From contig CM042690.1 in assembly GCA_023614405.1 (NCBI GenBank), positions 668,368,802 to 668,432,801 of the forward strand: a DNA stretch of 64,000 bases, written 5' to 3'. Below the pieces are notes generated by a model. The model did not search any database. It was not told where the DNA came from and was given only the letters and a program-made list of their open reading frames with translations. A program made the translations under genes and the position numbers. Origin of the DNA: Avena insularis (lineage: Eukaryota > Streptophyta > Magnoliopsida > Poales > Poaceae). Numbering within the stretch: position 1 is the first letter of the stretch; each line of letters opens with the position of its first letter. Shown one piece after another: positions 56,183 to 64,000 of this stretch.

Positions 56183-56890
56183 GGGTGTGTTTGGCAACCC
56201 ACCAGCTTCTCATAATCCCCAAATGCCAGCTTCCAACTCCATCGCTAGCTTCTCTAGATCGCTAGCAGGAGCTGAAAATGTTTGGGATAGCTTCTTTTTG
56301 CTAGTTGGGCTAGAAGGAAGAGATTTGGCCCAGAGACAAAAGAGATTTGGCCCGGGAGCAGAAGGGCGAGCTTGGGCTTGGCGGGAGCTCAGAGCGGACA
56401 GGAGGCCAAGATGGTCGTCGTGGCCGAAGGAGCTCGGGGTGAAAGCGGCCGAAGGCGTCAAGATCGGAGACGGGTCGAGGTGATTGACCTCGAAGGCGAG
56501 AGCAGATGCCGTCGGCTTAAGGGTTTGCAGGGACGGCGAGGGAGTAGTCGCGGAAGGCCAGCAGTACGGAGTGGCGGTAGTGTGGTCAGCTGCTCCTAGG
56601 GTTCCATTTGCTGACAGGTTGGGGATTGGGGCGGGACTGTGAGAGTGGGAGTGGAGGTGGTCACGAGTCTAGAAGTGGATGGTTCGGCCTTACTTGGCGG
56701 TGGCATTACAACGTAAATAGAGCCAAATCTAGCTTTTCCAACTTCCTGGATGACCAAAAACCGAGCTCCACGTTTTGTACACGATTTTGGGCCATCTGCG
56801 CGGAGCTAGCTTCTAGGATCTAGCCTATTCAGCACAGCTTCTCGTGAAGATATTGGGAAGCTGGAGGGTGGAGGGTTGCCAAACACGCCC
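56183..56890. mobile_element. Small Harbinger/Tourist-type DNA transposon
   Basis: 18-bp terminal inverted repeats with one mismatch: gggtgtgtttggcaaccc at 56183 and its complement ending cacgccc at 56890. It is followed by taa, the duplication type used by PIF/Harbinger elements. Subterminal ccaccagcttct and agctggaggg also pair. About 708 bp with a G-rich interior and no transposase, so non-autonomous. Gypsy E entered its terminal five bases, so the left duplication is outside the window. Confidence 0.65.
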
Positions 56891-58819
56891 TAAAAGCACT
56901 CCGAGACAACAATCCTTGACACCATTGAATGTTTGAAAGGCGTGAGCTTGGATGAATAAGATGAACCGGTAACTAAAAGTTTAAAGTTACGGGCAAGGTG
57001 CACTTTGAAGCATCTTCATATTCAAAAAGGTCAAAATGCAACATTAAAAGAGATGTATGGCATTATTGAAGACATGGATAGAGATAATGCCATCAACAAG
57101 ATTGATCAAATCCTTGAATTATTAAAACCAGAAAAGTTGTGTTGACATTCAATTTGGTGAGACTTAATCAAAAGAAACATACTTATGTATTGCCTCTGTC
57201 CCAAATTAATTGACTCAACTTAAATTTGGGACGGAGAAAGTATATTAAAAGCCATTGCAACAATTATGTTTGAAAAAAGGCCGCTGAAACAATAGAAACA
57301 ACTTGGTATTCATTATATATTGTAGCACGTGCCCGCGCATTTACAAAGGATAGACCTAATCTAATCTTTTATCCGGCGCCCTGCTAGAAATCACGAGAGA
57401 AGGACTAAACATATATATAATTCCAACTGGTCACTGATAGGCGAAGAAGATTCTATCAATTTGAAATTCGAGAGATTCTTCAAGCGGGAAAATCTCTACT
57501 GAAAAAATATACGATATATTTTTAGCGAATTATTTGATGCAAACCCTTCTGGGGCCATATATATTGCCTAACTATTCTCTGGTCCGATATCGACTATAAA
57601 CAACCACAATTTATGCTAAATATGTTTACTTGTTTGCAATTTATCACGATGCGGTATCTCATTTTATTCATGCAACTTTTATCAAATAGTCTTATTTATA
57701 GTAAACAATATTGACCATATAGTTGTGTTGATATTATAAAACATATATAATTAAATTTTCTATCACTACAATATTATATTGGTGAATAAGAACTCCAATT
57801 AACATTTTTTTGAAGAATTTGGAATGGAACATTTCGTTGAGCTGAATTTAATCTACATATAAGCAAAGAATGATAATGAAATCACATTCATATATGATAA
57901 TGTGCTCCATTTATTAGCATGATAGTACTGGAAAATATCATAATATATTTGTTTCTAGAGTATAATAGGCTCTTTTTTGTAACCTATAGAAAATTCTAGT
58001 GTGTCAAAAAAACTAGTTGTTTGTCCTTACATCTCCCCTTGTTGTGGACTAGTGTAATTATACTTTTTCCTGTTATACCAGTGGTTAAATCTTCTTTCTC
58101 TATTATTGTCGGTTCATAATTGATCGATGGGCATGATGCTCAGTCTATGGTGGCATATAATATCATTTGTATCAATAAATTAGAACTCAATGAATTTTAT
58201 AGCACTTTTTATTTATTTTCTTTGGTCATATTTCAAATAGTGTTTGAGACACCACTGGAAAAATAATGGAATTGTAGCGAGATATTTGATTGGACAAATT
58301 TCCTCCAAAATAAAGTGCATAGTAATACTCCAAAAAACTAATAACAAATCCAGTCCTACAAAGCCGCCATAGATATGAAAAATCTGAAGGATTTGAATCC
58401 TCCGAAATTCGGAAGTTTTGCAATTCTATATCATTGTGGCTTGAGAATCCTGCAAATGAAGAGGACATGCATTGTAGGGATTGATTCTTAAAAAAAAAAA
58501 GGAGCTGCGGCATGGATGAACGAGATCTCGTTGCTTGGTAGGCTTGAAGATGGGTTTAGTTGTTGTCTTATGCGACGCTAGATAAGGCACAATTTAGTTT
58601 AGCTCCTAAATTCAGAGAAATATCTGAAATTTGATTTTTTTTGTGATACTGAATACTGTTGTATCTGGTTCGTAAATTTCAGGCTCGTAACAGCACATAT
58701 ACTAGTGTACATCACGTTTGTTCAAACTTCATTGTTAAATAGCACATGATGCCCCAAGTTGAAAGACACAATTTGAATTGAAAGGCTGGTAGATGAAAGG
58801 CTGGTATAAAGTCAGGGAT
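56891..58819. other. AT-rich spacer without recognised gene
   Basis: About 1.9 kb. Apart from the mini Stowaway at 57194-57236, only low-complexity and old repeat-like sequence was seen, such as a ggatttgaatcc palindrome near 58392. A faint plus-strand reading (LKHLHIQKGQNATLKEMYGI, about 57009-57068) hints at an old coding relic but is too short to assign. Confidence 0.5.
57194..57236. mobile_element. Miniature Stowaway-like hairpin
   Basis: 43 bp with arms CTCTGTCCCAAATT and AATTTGGGACGGAG, which pair with one mismatch and carry the Stowaway end type CTCcgTCCCAAA. It looks like an internally deleted Tc1/Mariner MITE. Confidence 0.6.
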
Positions 58820-58987
58820 TACCGTGTGAGGGATATCTGGGGGAGCCAGGCCTACCGCTCGTTGGGCTTGCCGAGCATCTTGCCGTCGTTCCCGGTGCTG
58901 AGCATGGACCAAGACGACGTCGTTTGCCTAGTCGTCGCTCACTAGAACGTGGCGGTCGACAGGAGCAAAATAGAGTACAGAAGGTAG
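58820..58987 (+). pseudogene. Relic resembling the C-terminal part of a DUF1618-type gene
   Basis: The plus-strand frame reads YRVRDIWGSQAYRSLGLPS, then PSFPVLSMDQDDVVCLVV. The stop TAG at 58942 is followed by NVAVDRSKIEYR in the same frame. The PxxPVLSMDxDDVV pattern resembles the plant DUF1618 family, common near F-box genes in grasses. It is cut at 58988 by the Stowaway insertion. Identification is from memory of the motif only. Confidence 0.35.
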
Positions 58988-59049
58988 TACTCCCTCCCAT
59001 CCAAATTAACTGACTTAGATTTGTCTAGATCCAGATGTATTTCTAGATA

Positions 59050-59180
59050 GAGCAAATGGCTTCTATACCACAGACAAGCATTAATTGCTCATTTGCCATC
59101 CAACAAAGTTGTGGTGCTCATATACCAGACACAAACTAATTCTAGTGCTTATTTGCCATCGCCGTTAGTGCATCGTCAGT
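59050..59180 (+). repeat. MULE left terminal inverted repeat
   Basis: Pairs with 61535-61667. Inside it two imperfect ~55-bp copies follow one another, each with ataccac/ataccag near the start and gctcatttgccat or gcttatttgccat near the end. Confidence 0.8.
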
Positions 59181-59317
59181 CAATCTCCGTTTTCCTGTCA
59201 GTCAATCTAAGAATTTCAGTTTTACCCTCGTCTTATCTCTTCTCTTAGAATAGAAAAAAGAAAACTCAACGCACCACACACCCGAGCCTTGATTTCCCGC
59301 ACGCACGCACAGGGAAC

Positions 59318-59718
59318 CATGGCGGGACCGCCAGCCGCCGCCGCCGCTCCCCCAGCACATGCCCCTCCTCCCTCCGCCGCTCCCCCAGCGCATGCCCCTC
59401 CTTCCTCTCCCGCTCCCCCAGGCTACCTCGTCGCTCCATGAGCCTCTTCCGACGCCGAAGGTTCCCGTCGCCGATGCGCTAATGCGACGCTCAATGGCGG
59501 CACCACCGACGGCGCCGCTTCCCCAGCCTCGGCCTCCGCCGCCTCCCGTCATGGCCCTGCTTCCATCCATCCCGTCCCCCGCGTCTTCAACCGCCTCAGG
59601 CCAAACAACCTCTCCCTGCGACCATGTCGCCCAGAACCCTAGAATCGGGGATTCTGGCGATGTGGAGAGCGGGTCAGGGGTGTCCACGGTCGAGGCCCTC
59701 CAAGAGATAATCCCGTAA
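59318..59718 (+). other. GC-rich, proline-rich segment upstream of the MULE gene
   Basis: Two overlapping frames are open: ATG 59318-59440 (MAGPPAAAAAPPAHAPP) and a frame to 59718 rich in Pro, Leu and Ala. Composition differs strongly from the AT-rich rest of the MULE. It may be the promoter and first exon of the transposase-derived gene or a captured fragment. No domain was recognised. Confidence 0.35.
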
Positions 59719-59923
59719 CGTGGGTGCACTCGCTGCAGCTCCTCTGCCCCAAATTTCTAAGCTCCATGAGGAGGATGGCATGGTTGCTGAATTCGACTCC
59801 ACCTCCCTCTCTGATATTTGTGCTAGGTAATTTCTCAGTCTGTCTATTTTTGCTGCAGTTTTGGATAGGAGAATACAATATTGACATGGTTTCATCATCC
59901 ACAGGATGATCTAATCATGTAGT

Positions 59924-61186
59924 TACACGGTAAAGGTGAAGGTTTGTGACGATGGAACTGAAATCTGTGGGAATTCTACATTTAATTAGGATATTGTTGA
60001 GGGTAGTAGCTCAAGCTTGAAGGATCTGCTGGCTTCCATTGCTAGAACCTTTCCACTATTTTCAGGGGAGAATATAATTCTTGAGTATGTTGACTCTATT
60101 AGTGGCAAAAATATTTGTGTGTCAAATGATGAAGAATGCCTGAAAATGTATGAGTCTTTTCATCAAAATAGAAGTGGTAATCTGATCATCAAACAATCTG
60201 ACCCAAGTGTCATGAATGAGCTGAATGAAAAAAGTAGGGGGCTAGACATTGAATATGAGAGAACAGATGACATGATTGCAGAGGTTACCGAGTGTGCTGC
60301 GCTAGGTGGCAAGCGCCACATTACTGATCTAGCGAATAGGACATGCATATGTCGGGCATTTCAAGTCTCTGGGAAGCCTTGCAAACATGTAATCAGCTTT
60401 ATTACTGGAATTAGGGGAGTCACCATAGCAGATTTTGTTGATGACTATTATAGCGTTGCCAAGTTCACTGCAACTTATGCCCATGTTCTTCCTGGCCTGA
60501 CCGACATGTCTCAATGGCCAAGTGTGAACAAAGATTTCATTTTGAATCCCCCAATCCTTAGGAGGGCTCCTGGGAGGCCAAAAGTACAGAGGCATAAAAG
60601 TGGTGCCGAGAATAGCAAGGGCAAGGGAAATAAAGGCCATCACCAATGTCCAATATGCAAGGCCTATGGACATAGATGGCAAAGCTGTAAAGATGCTGCT
60701 CCGGAAGCACTAGCTGCCTATGCTGAAGTAGCAAAGCAAAAAAGGTAGTGCTTGCTTCAATATTACTGTTTTCATCATACTCTTGTCTTAATGATGCTAA
60801 TATGAGAAACTAATGCAAGGACAAAAGAAAGAAAAAACCCACTACAGCTATTCTTCCATGTTCAATCGAAACTGAAACTGCACTGCCTATACTTCCATGT
60901 CCGAGTGATGCAATTGTCGCCAAGTCAAAATCATCAAAGGCCACCTCTAAATCTACAAGGTATGAAAGCTGCACAATCTTCAATGAAATGTTTCTTTGAC
61001 AATGTACAAATTAGCAACGTATATTCTGTGAGGATCATCATAGTATGTAATCTGAAGTTTTAATGTAGATCAAAGGCCATATCGGTTGCGCCTGATAGCC
61101 CTGCAATGGGCACTCGAAGCAAGAAGAGTGTTGCGCCTGACAGCCCTGCAATGGGCACTCGAAGCAAGAAGAAGCTGAAACTATGA
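59924..61186 (+). pseudogene. MULE transposase-derived gene lacking the catalytic core
   Basis: Three exons fit with consistent phases: up to 60744, 60828-60959 and 61069-61186. Counting residues from 60017, residues 1-62 resemble the N-terminal PB1-like part of MULE proteins (FPLFSGENIILEYVD). Residues 84-130 are the SWIM zinc finger (C110, C112, C122, H124 in CICRAFQVSGKPCKH). Residues ~140-190 are the following conserved tail (SVAKFTATY, PPILRRAPGRPKV), and C211-C214-H219-C224 is a CCHC knuckle. The DDE region that normally lies between residues ~62 and 84 is absent, with the frame kept. A TAG at 59987-59989 precedes in frame, so the N-terminus is uncertain. The protein might bind DNA but could not cut it. 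Confidence 0.75.
61085..61174 (+). repeat. 45-bp tandem duplication in the last MULE exon
   Basis: Two head-to-tail copies (61085-61129, 61130-61174) with about two or three differences. The frame is kept and VAPDSPAMGTRSKK is doubled in the basic tail. Confidence 0.85.
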
Positions 61187-61534
61187 TATTCAGCAAAATT
61201 TCGCATATTATTTACATATCGCAACTCTTCATGTCTAATTTATCTACAGACTTTGCTTATGTGAACAACCAACTCTCTGTTGTGGTCTTTTGGTAGGGAT
61301 GGAAACTGGAGTTTACTTATTCATTACTGAATTTGGTGTTTGCCGAATGGTTTCTAAATGATGTGAACTTCGATGAGTATTATTCTGTAGCTGAAGTATA
61401 TATATGCTGATACTGTTATATGTGCACTGTTGTTTTGCTGAATGCTGAAATTAGAGGCAAAATGCTGTCAGTTTTCTTATTGCTTATTTGCCACTGAGGG
61501 CAAACAAGTCATTTTGGCCTTTGAAAACAGTGAG

Positions 61535-61667
61535 CTAACGTTAGTGTAACAGCCAATGGCATACAAGCACTAGAATTCGTTTGTTACTGGTATATAGGCA
61601 CTGGAGCTTTGTTTGATGGCAAATGAGCAGTTGATGCGTTTGTCCATGGTATAGAAGCCATTTTCTC
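61535..61667 (-). repeat. MULE right terminal inverted repeat
   Basis: Reverse complement of 59050-59180 with scattered differences and a few small indels. Confidence 0.8.
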
Positions 61668-61743
61668 TTCTAGATATGTTTTAGTATTAGATACATCCGA
61701 ATCTAAAAAATATAGAGTCAATTAATTTGGATCGGCGGGAGTA

Positions 61744-62155
61744 TTTGATTTGCGTTAACATGCAGAATAACAAGGTCTCCCATCGTCCAACAAATACAGA
61801 GCAGCTGCATTCCCAACTCTATGCCAGTCAGTGCAGCGCATACTAACCATACACAAGTAACAAGTTGTATGTTTTTCTCGCTGGGAAATCCACAGGATTA
61901 CAGAACAATGAACATAGAGTAGCAGAGAAAATCATGTAATCTTGTCAGGTGGCAACGACTCAACTCTGTGGTCTTATCGGTTAGATCAGTTTTTAACCGA
62001 TCTCCTAAAGTTATCAAACAATTACCTTCAAATCCGATCAAATTTGATCTAATTCAATTTGAAACCAACACATCTATTTAACATAATATATGCATACTAC
62101 AACCAAAAATCGGTCGAATTTGACTAAATTCAACCGGATTTGAACTAAATCTAAC
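61744..62155. other. AT-rich spacer 3' of the AP2-like pseudogene
   Basis: No gene seen. It contains several ccgat/atcgg motifs (tcttatcggttagatc, tttttaaccgatctcc at 61972-62005) that echo the sequence at 63160-63178 beyond the AP2-like gene. Confidence 0.4.
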
Positions 62156-62902
62156 CTAATCCTCATCCCAGTCGTAAGAGGAGGAGTCGCTGTCGAGCTC
62201 GGTCACCGCCGGCACCGCTGACTAGCCAGCGGAGTTGCTACCGACGTCCTCCCTCACCCTAGCCGGCGCCGGAGCTGTCGACGGCCCCGCAGCATTGACG
62301 ACCCCCTTCTTCTTCGCTCCGTCGGCCTTCCGCTTGGCCTCGGCGAATTCCTCGAGAAGCTTCTGCTCCTCCTCGACGAGCTCCGGGTTGAGCCCGGTGA
62401 GCGTTGCCACCATCGTCACGTCGTGGCGCTCCTCCTCGAGGCGCTCGCGGGCCTCCCTATCCTCCCGCCGCTCACAGTCGGAGACGAGTCGGAGGCTGGC
62501 CGGCTCCAAGTCCGGCACCGTGCCGCACCCTAGCGGGAAGTTGAGCTCGCAGCAGTCAGCGTTGTGGAGCTCGACGTTCTTCACGTCGTACGCCTGCTCC
62601 GCCGACTAGAAGCTTCCGATCCAGACCTTCTTGTGGGTGTTGCGGTCGGTGATTTCGGCGACCCACGCCCCGCACGACCGCTGCCGCACGCCGCGGTAGA
62701 CCGGCGTCGGCAGCACCGGCAAGTCGAGGGTGCTGACGGAGCGTCAAGGTTGCCTCCGGCACTTGGGTGGCACCAATAGTGGAGGAGAAGGAGTGGAACG
62801 GCGATGGGAAGAGGAACATGCTTGAGCTCGCGGCGAGGGGCTGCGGTGCCGACGAGGGCTAGGGATTGGTGGCGGAGACGGTCGGCGAGAGGATCCGGCC
62901 AT
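62156..62902 (-). pseudogene. AP2/ERF-like gene with three nonsense codons
   Basis: One frame runs from ATG 62902-62900 (MAGSSRRPSPPPIPSP) to TAG 62158-62156, 248 codons, without a frameshift but with TGA at 62746 (codon 53), TAG at 62608 (codon 99) and TAG at 62224 (codon 227). Codons ~68-122 form an AP2 DNA-binding domain: VYRGVRQRSCGAWVAEI, VWIGSF, the helix SAEQAYDVKNVELHN and ELNFP. It is followed by a charged helix (EREDREARERLEEER-type) and an acidic tail (TELDSDSSSYDWDED) of transactivation character. The AP2 fold binds GCC-box-like DNA. The broken copy is presumably inactive unless another sequence lacks these changes. Confidence 0.7.
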
Positions 62903-63064
62903 CGCGGGGCTCCGTCGGTGGCTGTGGTGGCGGCGGGGAGTGTCGGTGGTCGTCGGAGACGGAGGAGGGGACGAGACGAGTGGTGTGAACGCAAGGAAAA
63001 CGAGGGGGATCTTTTACTCATCGGTGTGACCGACTCCTATATTTACTCGTCGGCCGTACCGATG

Positions 63065-63180
63065 AGTAAATTTTTTACTCCTCTAACGCCGTTTGGACAT
63101 CGGTTAGGTGCGGTTAGAGGAGTAAAAGCGCATCTTTTACTCCTCTAACTGATTAGTGGGAATCGGTTAGAGATGCCCAT
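63065..63180. repeat. Hairpin-forming repeat upstream of the AP2-like gene
   Basis: tttttactcctctaac (from ~63072) pairs with gttagaggagtaaaag (~63113-63128), and cttttactcctctaact occurs again at ~63134. The block ends ggttagagatgccc (63165-63178), which looks like a transposon terminus, but no matching left end was found. Confidence 0.55.
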
Positions 63181-63560
63181 AGTAGTACAAAATATTGTTT
63201 TAAGTACGAGTAGAACCGATATGCGTGGCATGTTTTTTATTTTTTACTTTGAAATTAAAACCGAACAAAACAAATTTGCATTGGTACTCTCTACTGCAAT
63301 TGCATTTTACTATGTACAAAGCTGCAACGGTCCTGCCTACATCCCTAAGGAGTTCTAAGCTCCCTAGTTTTAAAGCTCTGTGATTACTTTGTCCGCTTCC
63401 CCTTAGATGGGCCCCGCTTGTCGGTAGAAAATGGACCGTTGCTGGTGTGCCTGACGTGGTTCCGCTGCGGTGGAATTGGGGTCGCGTTGTGTACTACCGA
63501 CGTGAGCCCTTCGTTAGGCGGTTCGCTCGAGTTACAGACCTGAGTCGGTCTCACCCATCC
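63181..63560. other. Possible upstream region of a host gene
   Basis: AT-rich to ~63360, then GC-richer. No repeat family recognised and no confident promoter element. Confidence 0.35.
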
Positions 63561-63798
63561 TCCAGATTCGATCCTCAGCTTTCGTATCCACCTCCCTGCA
63601 TTATCCCTCCGCGGCCGGCCACCGTGACGCCTCTTTGGTTCTCTCTCCCTCCGCCTCCTCTTTGCTGCGAGTAGCAGCGGGACACCGCTACCGTCTCCTC
63701 CTTGCTCCTGCAGGTTGCCTCTGCAATCGCGTTATCCCCCCGTTGTCTCGGGCATCAGTCAGTGGTCGGCTCCCCTCAAGAAGAAACCAGGTTCCCCC

Positions 63799-63858
63799 AT
63801 GGTGGTAGCGATTTCAGTCCCCGATGCTTTTGCTGCTCCTTCACGGGATGCTATTCAG
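63799..63858 (+). CDS. Possible first coding exon of a host gene (runs off window)
   Basis: A C/T-rich, CpG-rich stretch (63570-63710) that looks like a cereal 5' UTR leads to ATG at 63799 in the context ccccATGg. It encodes MVVAISVPDAFAAPSRDAIQ and then a good splice donor (CAG/GTATGG at 63859). The same frame is open upstream to at least 63715 (SAPLKKKPGSP), so an earlier start via the AG at 63712-63713 is possible. Downstream sequence is T-rich and intron-like. The product was not recognised. Confidence 0.35.
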
Positions 63859-64000
63859 GTATGGGTAAATACATTAGGGTTCTTTTTCTTGGATCTTGGA
63901 TCCAGCTGAGGATGGAAACTGTAATTTCCCCTTTTAATAGTACACATCACTCTATTTTATCTTAATAATCTATACTTGAAAACCAGATTCGCTAATTGCA

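Larger units (their letters stand above)
59050..61667. mobile_element. Mutator-like element (MULE), non-autonomous
   Basis: 2,618 bp with long terminal inverted repeats (~125-140 bp; GAGCAAATGGCTTCTATACC at the left, GAGAAAATGGCTTCTATACC at the right read inwards). It has a perfect 9-bp target duplication ttctagata (59041-59049 and 61668-61676). These are classic MULE hallmarks. It carries a gene for a transposase-derived protein without the catalytic domain. Confidence 0.9.
58990..61741. mobile_element. Stowaway (Tc1/Mariner) MITE split by a MULE
   Basis: The outer ends are CTCCCTCCCATCCAAATTAA (58990) and the inverse TTAATTTGGATCGGCGGGAG (to 61741), flanked by TA on both sides (58988-58989 and 61742-61743). 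Removing the MULE and one 9-bp duplication leaves a MITE of about 125 bp. Confidence 0.85.

Noticed and set aside
63447..63674. 75-codon plus-strand ORF near the right edge
   Set aside because: Non-ATG-supported proline-rich frame in a CT-rich stretch that looks like a 5' UTR; no domain.

Overview
This window reads as a piece of a large grass genome, most likely a Triticeae cereal (wheat, barley or a relative). About 88% of it is nested LTR retrotransposons of recognisably grass type: Angela/BARE-like and Sirevirus/Maximus-like Copia elements, a Sabrina/WHAM-like Athila-clade element, TAT-lineage Gypsy elements and a Sukkula-like large-LTR element. Stowaway MITEs and a Mutator-like element also point to a grass. 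No bacterial operon, rRNA, tRNA or CRISPR signal was seen. Family names rest on recognition of LTR ends, primer sites and domains, not on a database search.

Layout and nesting (TSD = target-site duplication). (1) 1-26279 is a plus-strand large-LTR Gypsy-like element: 5' LTR 1-194 plus 8275-9804 (its start lies left of the window), a 2.1 kb interior with a Gag-like and a zinc-knuckle ORF but no pol, and 3' LTR 11916-14162 plus 22464-26279. Two insertions interrupt it. The 5' LTR holds a composite of two oppositely oriented Copia elements fused tail to tail (195-8274). The 3' LTR holds a complete minus-strand Copia element (14163-22463, TSD atttt). (2) This element sits in the reverse transcriptase gene of a minus-strand Sirevirus-like Copia (26280-32265). 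(3) That element sits in the reverse transcriptase gene of a minus-strand TAT-type Gypsy (32266-33065 and 52763-56182). (4) The same Gypsy also carries, in its protease region, a plus-strand Sabrina/WHAM-like element (33066-38919 and 51930-52762). The 3' LTR of that element holds a 13 kb minus-strand TAT Gypsy (38920-51929), which has a multi-exon antisense gene. (5) All of this entered the terminal 5 bp of a small Harbinger-type element (56183-56890). Up to five insertion levels can be dated relative to one another.

The right 7 kb (56891-64000) is less repetitive. It holds a miniature Stowaway hairpin, a relic that looks like a DUF1618-type gene, and a Stowaway MITE split by a Mutator-like element with a perfect 9-bp TSD. 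The Mutator ORF joins an N-terminal PB1-like segment to the SWIM zinc finger with no catalytic core between them. Further right are an AP2/ERF-like pseudogene kept in one frame but with three nonsense codons, and possibly the first exon of a host gene at the right edge.

The most interesting items are the antisense spliced gene of the 13 kb Gypsy, the catalytic-core-less Mutator gene, the inverted LTR fusion, the Copia copy with eroded coding but a nearly intact leader and LTRs (apparently mobilised in trans), and the strong bias of nonsense codons towards TAG and TGA, as expected from C-to-T decay at methylated CHG and CG sites.
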